Assembly: GCA_040382235.1 (NCBI GenBank)
Contig: JBEIFV010000080.1
Coordinates: 1-26,633 of the forward strand
Direction of reading: 5' to 3'
Origin: JAEUOS01 sp040382235
Lineage (GTDB): Bacteria; Pseudomonadota; Gammaproteobacteria; Burkholderiales; JAEUOS01
DNA: 26,633 bases
The notes under the pieces: generated by a model
The model's input: the letters and a program-made list of their open reading frames with translations, nothing else
What the model was told of the DNA's origin: nothing
The model's database searches: none
In this document: in pieces, positions 13,569 through 22,504 of the stretch
Layout: each line of letters starts with the position of its first letter
Numbering within the stretch: position 1 is the first letter of the stretch
Translations under genes and position numbers: made by a program

Positions 13569-16500
13569 ATGTCGCACTTTCTTGACCGCCTGAGTTACTT
13601 CAGCAACCCGACCGAATCCTTTGCCGACGGCTTCGGCGTCACCAACGGCGAAGACCGCACCTGGGAAGACGCCTACCGCAATCGCTGGGCGCACGACAAG
13701 ATCGTGCGCTCCACCCATGGCGTCAACTGCACCGGCTCCTGCTCATGGAAGATTTACGTCAAGGGCGGCATCGTCACCTGGGAAACCCAGCAGACCGACT
13801 ATCCGCGCACGCGCTGGGACATGCCCAACCACGAACCGCGCGGCTGCTCGCGCGGCGCCAGTTACAGCTGGTACCTGTACAGCGCCAATCGGGTCAAGTA
13901 TCCGCTGATCCGCGGTCGCCTGCTCAAGAGTTGGCGGGCGGCGCGCCGCACGCTGGATCCGCTGGCCGCCTGGGCATCGATCGTCGAAGACGACGCGAAA
14001 CGCCGCGACTACCAGCAGGTGCGCGGGCTTGGCGGCTTCGTGCGCTCGAACTGGGAGGAGGTCAACGAGATCGTGGCCGCGGCCAACGTGCATACGATCA
14101 AGAAGCACGGGCCCGATCGCATCATCGGCTTCTCGCCGATTCCGGCGATGTCGATGGTCAGCTATGCGGCGGGCAGCCGCTACATGAGCCTGATCGGCGG
14201 CGTTTCCATGAGCTTCTACGACTGGTACTGCGACCTGCCGCCGGCGAGCCCGCAGATCTGGGGTGAACAGACCGACGTGCCGGAATCGGCCGACTGGTTC
14301 AACGCAGGCTTCATCATCGCCTGGGGCTCCAACGTGCCGCAGACGCGCACGCCGGATGCGCACTTCTTCACCGAGGTGCGCTACAAGGGCACCAAGACGG
14401 TGGCGGTCACGCCCGACTATTCGGAAGTGGCCAAACTGGCGGATATCTGGATGCACCCCAAGCAGGGCACCGATGCGGCCGTTGCCATGGCCATGGGCCA
14501 CGTGATCCTGAAGGAGTTTTATTTTCCCGACAACGGAGAGCGTAGCGCCTACTTCGACGACTACGTGCGGCGCTATACCGACATGCCGATGCTGGTGACG
14601 CTCAAGGAACACACGCTGCCCGGCGGCGAAGTCATCAAGGTGCCGGATCGCTATGTGCGCGCATCGGACTTCGCCGGCAGCCTGGGCCAGGCCAACAATC
14701 CGGAATGGAAGACGGTGGCCCTCGACGAATCCGGCCAGGTGGTGCTGCCGCATGGCGCCATCGGCTTTCGCTGGGGGCCGGACGGGCGTGCCGACCAGGG
14801 CCAGTGGAACCTTGAAGCGAAGGAAGCGGAGCGCGGTCAGGCAGTCAAACTCAAGCTGTCGCTGCTAGAAGACGCCGCCGCCGACGCGCCGGTCGCGCGG
14901 GTCGGCTTCCCGTATTTTGGCGGCATCGTCAGCGAGAATTTCCCCAGCAACAAGCAGACCGACGTGCTGGTTCGCACCGTGCCGGTAAAAAGGCTGCGCC
15001 TGGGCCAGCCGGGCGCCGAGCGCGAGGTGCTGGTCGCTACCGTATTCGACCTGCAGGTCGCCAACTACGGGGTGGCGCGCGGCCTGGCCGGCGAATTCGC
15101 GGCTGCGAGCTTCGACGACGACACGCCCTACACCCCGGCCTGGCAGGAGCGCATCACCGGCACCCCGCGCGCCCAGCTGATCACGGTGGCGCGCCAGTTC
15201 GCCGAGAACGCGCACAAGACGCAGGGCCGCTCGATGGTGATCATCGGCGCGGCGATGAACCACTGGTACCACAGCGACATGAACTACCGCGGCGTCATCA
15301 ACATGCTGATGATGTGCGGCTGCATCGGCAAGAGCGGCGGCGGCTGGGCGCATTACGTGGGCCAGGAAAAGCTGCGCCCGCAGACCGGCTGGACCGCGCT
15401 GGCCTTCGCGCTCGACTGGATCCGCCCGCCGCGCCAGATGAACAGCACCAGTTTCTTCTATGCCCACACCGACCAGTGGCGCTACGAGAAGTTGGGGCTC
15501 GAAGAGGTGATTTCACCGCTGGCCGACAAGGCGCTCTACGCCGGCAGCATGATCGACTACAACGTGCGCGCCGAACGCATGGGCTGGCTGCCCTCGGCGC
15601 CGCAGCTGCAGACCAATCCGCTCAAGGTGGTGCGGGACGCGGTGGCCGCCGGCATCGAGCCTAAGGACTATGCGGTCAAGGCCTTGCAGGACGGCACGCT
15701 CAAGATGAGCTGCACCGATCCCGACCACCCCGACAACTGGCCGCGCAACATGTTCGTGTGGCGCTCCAACCTGCTGGGCTCCAGCGGCAAGGGGCACGAG
15801 TATTTCTTGAAGCACCTGCTGGGCACCAGCAATGGCGTGCAGGGCAAGGACCTGGGGGCCGAGGAGGCCAAGCCCGTCGAAGTGGTGTGGCACGACAAGG
15901 CGCCGGAAGGCAAGCTCGATCTCCTGGTCACGCTGGACTTCCGCATGAGCACCACCTGCCTCTATAGCGACATCGTGTTGCCGACCGCCACCTGGTACGA
16001 GAAGAACGACCTCAACACCAGCGACATGCATCCCTTCATCCATCCGCTGTCCACCGCAGTGGATCCGGCCTGGCAGTCGCGCAGTGACTGGGACATCTAC
16101 AAGGGCTTTGCGAAAAAGTTCAGTGAAGTCTGTGTCGGCCATCTGGGCGTGGAGCGCGAACTGGTACTGACCCCGCTGATGCACGACAGCCCGTCGGAGC
16201 TGGCGCAGCCCTTCGAAGTGCGCGACTGGAAGCGCGGCGAATGCGCGCTCATTCCGGGCAAGACCGCACCCAACATGGCGGTGGTGGAGCGCGACTACCC
16301 CAACGTCTACAAGTGCTTTACCGCGCTGGGGCCGTTGATGGCCAAGGTCGGCAACGGCGGCAAGGGCATCGCCTGGAACACCCAGGACGAGGTCCGGCAG
16401 CTCGGCGAGTTGAGCGGCCTGGTCAGCGCCGAAGGCGTGACCCGCGGCATGCCGAAAATCGAGACCGACATCGATGCTTGCGAGGTGATCCTGCAACTCG

Positions 16501-17384
16501 CACCCGAGACCAACGGCCATGTGGCGGTCAAGGCCTGGCAGGCCCTGGGCAAGCAGACTGGCCGTGATCACACGCATCTGGCAATTCACCGCGAAGACGA
16601 GAAGATCCGCTTCCGCGATGTGCAGGCGCAGCCGCGCAAGATCATTTCCTCGCCGACCTGGAGCGGCATCGAGAGCGAAACGGTGTCCTACAACGCCGGC
16701 TACACCAACGTGCACGAGATGATTCCCTGGCGCACCCTGACCGGGCGCCAGCAGTTCTACATGGACCACCCGTGGATGATCGCCTTTGGCGAGGGCTTTT
16801 CCAGCTACCGGCCGCCAGTGGACCTGAAGACCACGGCCGGCATCCAGGGCGTCAAGCCGAACGGCAACCCCGAGATCGCGCTCAACTTCATCACGCCGCA
16901 CCAGAAATGGGGCATCCACTCGACCTACACCGACAACCTGCTGATGCTCACCCTGAGCCGCGGTGGGCCCTGCGTCTGGTTGAGCGAAGACGATGCCAGG
17001 AGTGTCGGCATCGTCGACAACGACTGGATCGAATTGTTCAACATCAACGGCGCGATCGCGGCGCGTGCGGTGGTGAGCCAGCGTGTCAAGCCCGGCATGG
17101 TGATGATGTATCACGCGCAGGAAAAGATCGTCAACACGCCGGGTTCGGAAATCACCGGCGCGCGCGGCGGCATCCACAACTCGGTGACCCGCATCGTTCT
17201 CAAACCGACCCACATGATCGGCGGCTACGCGCAATTCAGCTACGGCTTCAACTACTACGGCACCATCGGTACCAACCGCGATGAGTTCGTGGTGGTGCGC
17301 AAGATGAACAAGGTGGACTGGCTGGATACGCCGGTGGCGGACGAACTCATCAAGCCGGTGCAGGCGCAAGGAGAGGTGGCATGA
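13569..17384 (+). CDS. narG: respiratory nitrate reductase alpha subunit (NarG)
   Basis: Molybdenum catalytic subunit that reduces nitrate to nitrite on the cytoplasmic face of the membrane. The 1271-residue length is as expected. His50, Cys54, Cys58 (HGVNCTGSC) and Cys93 (EPRGCSRG) match the FS0 iron-sulfur ligands, and Asp222 (YDWYCDLPPASPQ) matches the molybdenum ligand, all at the E. coli numbers. Other family motifs are WGSNVPQTRTPDAHF, MNHWYHSDMNYR and TPHQKWGIHSTYTDN. The ATG follows GAAGGAATGAG. Its stop overlaps narH (ATGA). No frameshift or missing active-site residue was seen. Confidence 0.98.
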   Translation: MSHFLDRLSYFSNPTESFADGFGVTNGEDRTWEDAYRNRWAHDKIVRSTHGVNCTGSCSWKIYVKGGIVTWETQQTDYPRTRWDMPNHEPRGCSRGASYSWYLYSANRVKYPLIRGRLLKSWRAARRTLDPLAAWASIVEDDAKRRDYQQVRGLGGFVRSNWEEVNEIVAAANVHTIKKHGPDRIIGFSPIPAMSMVSYAAGSRYMSLIGGVSMSFYDWYCDLPPASPQIWGEQTDVPESADWFNAGFIIAWGSNVPQTRTPDAHFFTEVRYKGTKTVAVTPDYSEVAKLADIWMHPKQGTDAAVAMAMGHVILKEFYFPDNGERSAYFDDYVRRYTDMPMLVTLKEHTLPGGEVIKVPDRYVRASDFAGSLGQANNPEWKTVALDESGQVVLPHGAIGFRWGPDGRADQGQWNLEAKEAERGQAVKLKLSLLEDAAADAPVARVGFPYFGGIVSENFPSNKQTDVLVRTVPVKRLRLGQPGAEREVLVATVFDLQVANYGVARGLAGEFAAASFDDDTPYTPAWQERITGTPRAQLITVARQFAENAHKTQGRSMVIIGAAMNHWYHSDMNYRGVINMLMMCGCIGKSGGGWAHYVGQEKLRPQTGWTALAFALDWIRPPRQMNSTSFFYAHTDQWRYEKLGLEEVISPLADKALYAGSMIDYNVRAERMGWLPSAPQLQTNPLKVVRDAVAAGIEPKDYAVKALQDGTLKMSCTDPDHPDNWPRNMFVWRSNLLGSSGKGHEYFLKHLLGTSNGVQGKDLGAEEAKPVEVVWHDKAPEGKLDLLVTLDFRMSTTCLYSDIVLPTATWYEKNDLNTSDMHPFIHPLSTAVDPAWQSRSDWDIYKGFAKKFSEVCVGHLGVERELVLTPLMHDSPSELAQPFEVRDWKRGECALIPGKTAPNMAVVERDYPNVYKCFTALGPLMAKVGNGGKGIAWNTQDEVRQLGELSGLVSAEGVTRGMPKIETDIDACEVILQLAPETNGHVAVKAWQALGKQTGRDHTHLAIHREDEKIRFRDVQAQPRKIISSPTWSGIESETVSYNAGYTNVHEMIPWRTLTGRQQFYMDHPWMIAFGEGFSSYRPPVDLKTTAGIQGVKPNGNPEIALNFITPHQKWGIHSTYTDNLLMLTLSRGGPCVWLSEDDARSVGIVDNDWIELFNINGAIAARAVVSQRVKPGMVMMYHAQEKIVNTPGSEITGARGGIHNSVTRIVLKPTHMIGGYAQFSYGFNYYGTIGTNRDEFVVVRKMNKVDWLDTPVADELIKPVQAQGEVA

Positions 17385-18904
17385 AGATCAGAGCCCAAAT
17401 CGGCATGGTGCTGAATCTGGACAAGTGCATCGGCTGCCACACCTGTTCGGTGACCTGCAAGAACGTCTGGACCAGCCGGCCCGGCATGGAATACGCGTGG
17501 TTCAACAACGTCGAGACCAAGCCCGGCATCGGCTATCCCAAGGAATGGGAGAACCAGGACAAGTGGAATGGCGGCTGGATCCGCAAGGCCAATGGTGGGA
17601 TTGAGCCGCGCCAGGGGGCGAAGTGGAAGCTCCTGATGCGCATCTTCGCCAATCCCAACCTGCCGGAGATCGACGACTACTACGAGCCCTTCACCTTCGA
17701 CTACCAGCACCTGCAGTCGGCGCCCGAGATGCGTGCCACGCCGACCGCGCGGCCGCGCAGCCTGATCACCGGCAAGCAGATGGACCGAATCGTCTGGGGT
17801 CCGAACTGGGAGGAGATTCTGGGCGGCGAGTTTTCCAAGCGCAGCAAGGACCGCAACTTCGACGACATCCAGAAGGACATCTACGGCCAGTTCGAGAACA
17901 CCTTCATGATGTACCTGCCCAGGCTGTGCGAACACTGCCTGAACCCGGCCTGCGTGGCCTCATGCCCCTCGGGTTCGATCTACAAGCGCGAGGAAGACGG
18001 CATCGTTCTGATCGACCAGGACAAATGCCGCGGCTGGCGCATGTGTGTCTCCGGTTGTCCCTACAAGAAGATCTACTACAACTGGAAAAGCGGCAAGGCC
18101 GAGAAGTGCATCTTCTGCTATCCGCGCATCGAGGCCGGGCAGCCGACGGTGTGCTCGGAGACTTGCGTGGGGCGCATCCGCTATCTTGGCGTGCTGCTGT
18201 ATGACGCCGACCGCATCCAGCAGGCCGCCAGCGTCGAACACGATCGCGACCTCTACCAGGCGCAACTCGACATCTTCCTCGATCCCTTCGATCCCAAGGT
18301 GATCGCGCAGGCCGAGGTCGACGGCATTCCGGACAAGTGGATGGAGGCGGCGCGCTTGAGTCCGGTCTACAAGATGGCGGTGCAATGGAAGGTGGCGCTG
18401 CCCCTGCACCCCGAATACCGCACCCTGCCGATGGTCTGGTATGTGCCGCCCTTGTCGCCGATCAGCGCGGCGGCCAATGCCGGGCATGTGGGCAACAACG
18501 GCCAGATCCCGGATGTCAACCAGCTGCGCATCCCGGTCAAGTACCTGGCCAACCTGTTGACCGCCGGCGACACTGTGCCGGTGGTGCGCGCGCTTGAGCG
18601 CATGCTGGCGATGCGTGCCTACCAGCGCGAGAAGCATGTGGATGCACGCATCAACCTGGCGGTGTTGGAGCAGGTGGGTATCAGCCAGGCCGAGGTCGAG
18701 GAGATGTATCACGTGATGGCGATCGCCAATTACGAAGACCGCTTCGTGATTCCCAGCACCCATCGCGAGTACGCCGAGAACACCTTCAACGTGCGCGGCG
18801 GCTGCGGTTTTTCCTTCGGCAACGGCTGCTCGGAAGGCGCAAGCGAGGTGAGCCTGTTCGGCAGCGAGAAGAAACGCACCATTCCCATCAAGCTGGAGGT
18901 ATGA
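17381..18904 (+). CDS. narH: respiratory nitrate reductase beta subunit (NarH)
   Basis: Electron-transfer subunit carrying four iron-sulfur clusters between NarI and NarG. The 507-residue product shows Cys16, 19, 22, 26 (CIGCHTCSVTC); Cys183, 186, 191, 195 (CEHCLNPACVASC); Cys216, 222, 226 with Trp219 replacing a Cys (CRGWRMCVSGC), the mark of the 3Fe-4S cluster; and Cys243, 246, 258, 262. It starts inside the narG stop and ends inside the narJ start, 4-base overlaps that indicate tight translational coupling. The C-terminal GGCGFSFGNGCSEG region is conserved in NarH. Confidence 0.98.
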   Translation: MKIRAQIGMVLNLDKCIGCHTCSVTCKNVWTSRPGMEYAWFNNVETKPGIGYPKEWENQDKWNGGWIRKANGGIEPRQGAKWKLLMRIFANPNLPEIDDYYEPFTFDYQHLQSAPEMRATPTARPRSLITGKQMDRIVWGPNWEEILGGEFSKRSKDRNFDDIQKDIYGQFENTFMMYLPRLCEHCLNPACVASCPSGSIYKREEDGIVLIDQDKCRGWRMCVSGCPYKKIYYNWKSGKAEKCIFCYPRIEAGQPTVCSETCVGRIRYLGVLLYDADRIQQAASVEHDRDLYQAQLDIFLDPFDPKVIAQAEVDGIPDKWMEAARLSPVYKMAVQWKVALPLHPEYRTLPMVWYVPPLSPISAAANAGHVGNNGQIPDVNQLRIPVKYLANLLTAGDTVPVVRALERMLAMRAYQREKHVDARINLAVLEQVGISQAEVEEMYHVMAIANYEDRFVIPSTHREYAENTFNVRGGCGFSFGNGCSEGASEVSLFGSEKKRTIPIKLEV

Positions 18905-19602
18905 CCATGTTCGGACTCAATACCCCGCCGCCGATGACCAGGAGCCTGCGTGTGCTGGCAGCCCTGCTCGGCTACCCCGATGCGCGCATGCGCGGCTTCC
19001 TGCCGGAAATGCAGAACTTGCTGAAGAGCGAGGGCGCGCTCTCGGCCACGCGCCGCGCCGAGCTCGATGCGCTGATGGAGTTTCTTGCTCGCGGCGATCC
19101 GCTTGAGACAGAGGCCGACTATGTGGAGCTGTTCGACCGCGGCCGTGCCACCTCGCTGCATCTGTTCGAGCATGTGCACGGTGACTCGCGCGAGCGCGGC
19201 CCGGCGCTGATCGACCTTGGCCAGACCTACGCGTCGGCCGGCCTGTATCTGGCCGAAGGTGAATTGCCCGACTACCTGCCTGCAGTGCTGGAGTTCGTCT
19301 CGACCCAGCCGCCGGCCGAGGCGCGTGCCTTCCTGGCCGAAATGGCGCACATATTCAACGCCATCTTCGGCGCCTTGCGGCAGCGTGCAAGCCCGTATGC
19401 CAGCGTGCTCGGTGCGCTGATCGAACTGGCCGGCGAGAAAGCCCAGGCGGTCGTCCCTGCGCCCGAGCCGGCGCTCGACGAAAGCTGGGCCGAGCCGGTG
19501 GTGTTCGACGGCTGTTCGTCCAGGGGGCAGGCGCGGCCCGGCCAGGCGCAACCCATCCACATTGTGCAGAAGAGCGGCCTTGTGCAAGGAGCAATGTCAT
19601 GA
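18901..19602 (+). CDS. narJ: nitrate reductase molybdenum cofactor assembly chaperone (NarJ)
   Basis: Cytoplasmic TorD-family chaperone that binds apo-NarG, helps cofactor insertion and holds NarGH from the membrane until complete. The 233-residue, mostly helical product carries the family motif YVELFDRGRATSLHLFEHVH followed by GDSRERG (74-100). The start ATGACCATG overlaps the narH stop; the second ATG at 18907 is possible but the first is favoured by the coupling geometry. The C-terminal 40 residues are a variable Pro/Ala tail. It overlaps narI by 4 bases. Confidence 0.96.
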   Translation: MTMFGLNTPPPMTRSLRVLAALLGYPDARMRGFLPEMQNLLKSEGALSATRRAELDALMEFLARGDPLETEADYVELFDRGRATSLHLFEHVHGDSRERGPALIDLGQTYASAGLYLAEGELPDYLPAVLEFVSTQPPAEARAFLAEMAHIFNAIFGALRQRASPYASVLGALIELAGEKAQAVVPAPEPALDESWAEPVVFDGCSSRGQARPGQAQPIHIVQKSGLVQGAMS

Positions 19603-20327
19603 ATGGCGTTTACGGTTTCCTGTTCCAGGTCTACCCTTACGTGTGCTTCACGGTGTTCATCGCCGGCAGCCTGCTGCGCTTCGACCAGAACCAGTACACC
19701 TGGAAAAGCGATTCCTCGCAGCTGCTGCGTGCCGGCATGCTGCGCTGGGGCAGCAACCTGTTTCATTTCGGCATCCTGTTCCTGTTTTTCGGCCACATGG
19801 TGGGCCTGTTCACGCCGCACTCGGTGTATGGCGTGTTCATGAGTGCGGCGACCAAGCAGATGCTCGCGGTGGTGGCCGGCGGGGCCGCCGGGATCGTGTG
19901 TTTCGTGGGCCTGTCGCTGCTCTTGTACCGGCGCCTGTTCGACGCACGCATCCGCCTGACCAGCCACCGCACCGACATCGCCATCCTGGTGATCCTGTGG
20001 GTGCAGCTGGTGGTGGGCCTGATCACCCTGCCGTTCTCCTGGCAGCACGCCGATGGCAGCGTCATGCTGATCCTGGCGGATTGGGCACAGCGCATCGTCA
20101 CCTTGCGGCCGGTGGATGCGAACACGCTTGTCAACCTGCCATGGCCCTACCTGTTCCATATCGTGTTCGGCATGACGATCTTCCTGCTGTTTCCGTTCAG
20201 CCGGCTGGTGCACGTGTGGAGCGGATTCGCCACCGTCTTCTACCTGTTCCGTCCCTACCAGGTGGTACGCAGCCGGCGTTTGAACCTGCCGCCGGGGCAC
20301 AACCAGCCGCCTCAGCGCCTGACTTAG
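19599..20327 (+). CDS. narI: respiratory nitrate reductase gamma subunit (NarI)
   Basis: Di-haem b membrane anchor that oxidises quinol and passes electrons to NarH. The 242-residue product has five hydrophobic helices. Haem ligands His56 and His66 (LFHFGILFLFFGHMVGLF) and His187 and His205 (LFHIVFGMTIFLLFPFSRLV, then H) are at the same numbers as in E. coli NarI. The C-terminal part PYQVVRSRR is typical. The ATG overlaps the narJ stop. The following gene starts only 13 bases later, so the transcription unit continues. Confidence 0.98.
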   Translation: MNGVYGFLFQVYPYVCFTVFIAGSLLRFDQNQYTWKSDSSQLLRAGMLRWGSNLFHFGILFLFFGHMVGLFTPHSVYGVFMSAATKQMLAVVAGGAAGIVCFVGLSLLLYRRLFDARIRLTSHRTDIAILVILWVQLVVGLITLPFSWQHADGSVMLILADWAQRIVTLRPVDANTLVNLPWPYLFHIVFGMTIFLLFPFSRLVHVWSGFATVFYLFRPYQVVRSRRLNLPPGHNQPPQRLT

Positions 20328-20340
20328 TAGGAGTTGAACG

Positions 20341-21153
20341 ATGTCTATCGAAACGCTTGATGCCGGCATTGCATTGCAGGCTGGCACACCCCCTGTGGCC
20401 CGTGTCAACGGCACTGCCCTGCATGGTGCGGGCGAGCAGTTGGCGCCCGAAGAGTTGCGCCAGCGCGCCTGCAGTGAACTGCTGCGCCAGGCCGCGATTC
20501 GCGCCGGCCTGCTCGATGCGGCGGATGCCGCGCCGGGCGATGGTGTGATCAGCGAAGCGGCCTCGCAGGCCATCGACACCCTGCTGGAACGGGAACTGCG
20601 GGTGCCCGAGCCTGCCGAGGAGGCTTGCTTGCGGCACCATGCCGCGCACTTGGCGCGCTACCGGTCCGGCGAGCGGGTGCGGGTGCGGCACATACTGTTC
20701 GCGGTGACGCCCGGCATGGACGTGGTGGCGCTGCGCAATCGCGCCGAGGCCTGCCTGCTCGATGTGCGCTGCCACGACGGCAGCGCCGGCGACGGCTTTG
20801 GCGCTGCCGCCAGCAAGCTCTCCAACTGCCCGAGCGGTGAACAGGGCGGGGAATTGGGCTGGCTGGTCGCCGCCGACTGCGCCCCCGAGTTCGCGCGCGA
20901 GCTGTTCGGGCATGTCGAGGTGGGGGTGCTGCCGCGCCTGGTGCACAGCCGCTTCGGCCTGCATGTGGTCGAGGTGCTGGAACGCGAAGGCGGCGTCGCC
21001 CAGCCCTTCCTGGCGGTGCGCGGCGCGGTCACCATGGCGTTGCGCCAGCAGGCCTTCGTCACCGCCCTGCGCCAATACCTGAGCTTGCTTGCCGGCGCAG
21101 CCACCCTGGTCGGGGTCGAGCTCGATGCCGCAGATACGCCGCTGGTGCAGTAG
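20341..21153 (+). CDS. parvulin-type peptidyl-prolyl isomerase linked to the nar operon
   Basis: Encodes 270 residues: a helical N-terminal region (about 35-110) and a PpiC/parvulin domain (about 113-214) with the strands RVRHILFAV, GGELGWLV and VHSRFGLHVVEVL. Cys144, Cys163 and Cys180 lie within the domain. There is no signal peptide, so it probably acts in the cytoplasm, like NifM and unlike periplasmic SurA/PpiD. A PpiC-type gene directly after narI is also known in Pseudomonas. A role in folding NarGHI is inferred from this repeated position. The ATG at 20341 follows TAGGAGTTG. Confidence 0.9.
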   Translation: MSIETLDAGIALQAGTPPVARVNGTALHGAGEQLAPEELRQRACSELLRQAAIRAGLLDAADAAPGDGVISEAASQAIDTLLERELRVPEPAEEACLRHHAAHLARYRSGERVRVRHILFAVTPGMDVVALRNRAEACLLDVRCHDGSAGDGFGAAASKLSNCPSGEQGGELGWLVAADCAPEFARELFGHVEVGVLPRLVHSRFGLHVVEVLEREGGVAQPFLAVRGAVTMALRQQAFVTALRQYLSLLAGAATLVGVELDAADTPLVQ

Positions 21154-21155
21154 CC

Positions 21156-21716
21156 ATGATCCGGCGCAATCCGCGCGGCGACACCCCGGTCGTGCACGAG
21201 TCGGCGTTCGTCGACCATACAGCGATCATCTGCGGGCAGGTGATCGTGGGCGAGAACGTGTTCATCGGCCCCTACGCGGTGATCCGTGCCGACGAGGTCA
21301 ACGCGCAGGGCGAGATGGAGCCGATCGTGATCGGCGCCAACTCCAACATCCAGGACGGCGTGGTGATCCATTCCAAGGCCGGCCGCCTGGTATCGATCGG
21401 CGAGCACACCACCATCGCCCACCGCTCCATCGTGCACGGGCCCTGCACCGTGGGCAGCTTCGTGTTCGTCGGCTTCAACAGCGTGCTGTTCAACTGCGTG
21501 GTGCACGACCATGCGGTGGTGCGGCACAGCTGCGTGATCGATGGCCGGGTGATTCCCGAGCGCTTCTACGTGCCCTCGTCGACCAAGGTCAATCACGACA
21601 CCGACCTCTCGACCCTGCCGCGGGTGACGCCCGAGGCAACGGAGTTCTCCGAGGATGTGGTGCGTACCAACCTGCAGTTGGCGCGCGACTATCGGCGCAT
21701 CCAGAACGAATTCTGA
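21156..21716 (+). CDS. gamma-carbonic-anhydrase-fold (left-handed beta-helix) protein
   Basis: Encodes 186 residues made of hexapeptide-repeat turns (VIVGENVFIGPYAVIRAD, PIVIGANSNIQDGVVIHS, RLVSIGEHTTIAHRSIVHGP). Candidate zinc ligands are His72, His89 and His94. Arg44, Asp46 and Gln66 match conserved gamma-class residues. The ATG is 2 bases after the upstream stop, so it is translated with the parvulin gene. It could hydrate carbon dioxide, but many such proteins (PaaY, CaiE, YrdA) have other or unknown roles. The C-terminal about 45 residues form a helical extension. Confidence 0.85.
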   Translation: MIRRNPRGDTPVVHESAFVDHTAIICGQVIVGENVFIGPYAVIRADEVNAQGEMEPIVIGANSNIQDGVVIHSKAGRLVSIGEHTTIAHRSIVHGPCTVGSFVFVGFNSVLFNCVVHDHAVVRHSCVIDGRVIPERFYVPSSTKVNHDTDLSTLPRVTPEATEFSEDVVRTNLQLARDYRRIQNEF

Positions 21717-21807
21717 CGCGGCACGCTAGATGGTCTCGCAGGACTGTATTGGTGCGGGGGGCGGGTGCCGGTGCGGTCTGCGCGCCCCGCCAGGCCTGCT
21801 GGCATGG
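21717..21807. terminator. possible bidirectional terminator between convergent genes
   Basis: The gap separates the end of the nar-side unit from a leftward gene. GCGGGG (21754-21759) can pair with CCCCGC (21785-21790), with further weak pairing inside, and GCCAG-gcctg-CTGGC follows. There is no T-tract. Termination is inferred from the convergent layout. Confidence 0.3.
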
Positions 21808-22410
21808 CTATTTGGACGTCTCGCGTGCATCCTGCGCCAGTGCCGCGCGGAACGCTTCGAGGCGTTGGTGGTAATCCAGGGCCTCGCCGTATTCGAGAAA
21901 CTCGCGGTAGCGCGCGTGCGTGCCCAGCACCTTGCGCGCGTGCTTGATCGGGCAGAAATACTGCTCGGTGCGCGCCACCACCTCCGATGCGTAGGCGAGC
22001 AGGCCGTTGGCGTAGGCGCAGTACTCGCAATGCAGCCGCTCGTAGAAATTGAGGTAGCCGAGCTGGTGGCGGTCGAACACGATGTAGTCGGCGCGCGGCA
22101 CCCTGGCGATGCGGTAGATCGGGAAACAGAGCCACTGGTAGAGCGTGACCGTGAGGTCCAGGAGCGCCATCGGGATCACCATGAAGTAGATGATCGGGCC
22201 GGTGACAAGGTTTTGCGGCCTGTCGGTTACCAGCCAGCGCAGCACGCGGCGCTTGAGCTTGGCGTGGGCCGCGCGCACCTCCTGGTCGAACTCGACCCGC
22301 TTGCCCTTGATCCGGAAAACGATGCGGTTCTCCCGCTCTAGCAGTGTCAGCTTTAACTGTTCTTCGAGTGCGGCGATCTGGCCGAGCAGGTCGCGTATCT
22401 TGTCGTTCAT
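21808..22410 (-). CDS. conserved protein of unknown function with CxxC and CPIKH motifs
   Basis: Encodes 200 residues from ATG 22410. Residues 1-60 are charged and helical, probably a coiled coil. Residues 68-100 are hydrophobic (GPIIYFMVIPMALLDLTVTL, then YQWLCFP) and may form one or two membrane segments. Then comes RADYIVFDRHQLGYLNFYER, followed by HCEYCAY (Cys128/Cys131) and QYFCPIKHARK (Cys153/His157), a plausible metal or redox site. I recall a conserved unnamed family of this form in beta- and gammaproteobacteria, but know no function. A longer start at 22458 is possible. Confidence 0.75.
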   Translation of the reverse strand: MNDKIRDLLGQIAALEEQLKLTLLERENRIVFRIKGKRVEFDQEVRAAHAKLKRRVLRWLVTDRPQNLVTGPIIYFMVIPMALLDLTVTLYQWLCFPIYRIARVPRADYIVFDRHQLGYLNFYERLHCEYCAYANGLLAYASEVVARTEQYFCPIKHARKVLGTHARYREFLEYGEALDYHQRLEAFRAALAQDARETSK

Positions 22411-22504
22411 CGGGGGCCACTTTCGCTTCTTAGGGTGCAATTGCTCTTGCGGGCGCACGCCGGTCGCCCCGAGAACTGTATGTCCGGTGTCGGCCGGCTT
22501 GTCC

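Noticed and set aside
13743..17369. Long minus-strand open frames opposite narG (336 and 618 codons)
   Set aside because: They are antisense shadows of a gene with strong G/C third-position bias; the products are His/Arg-rich and have no recognisable domains.
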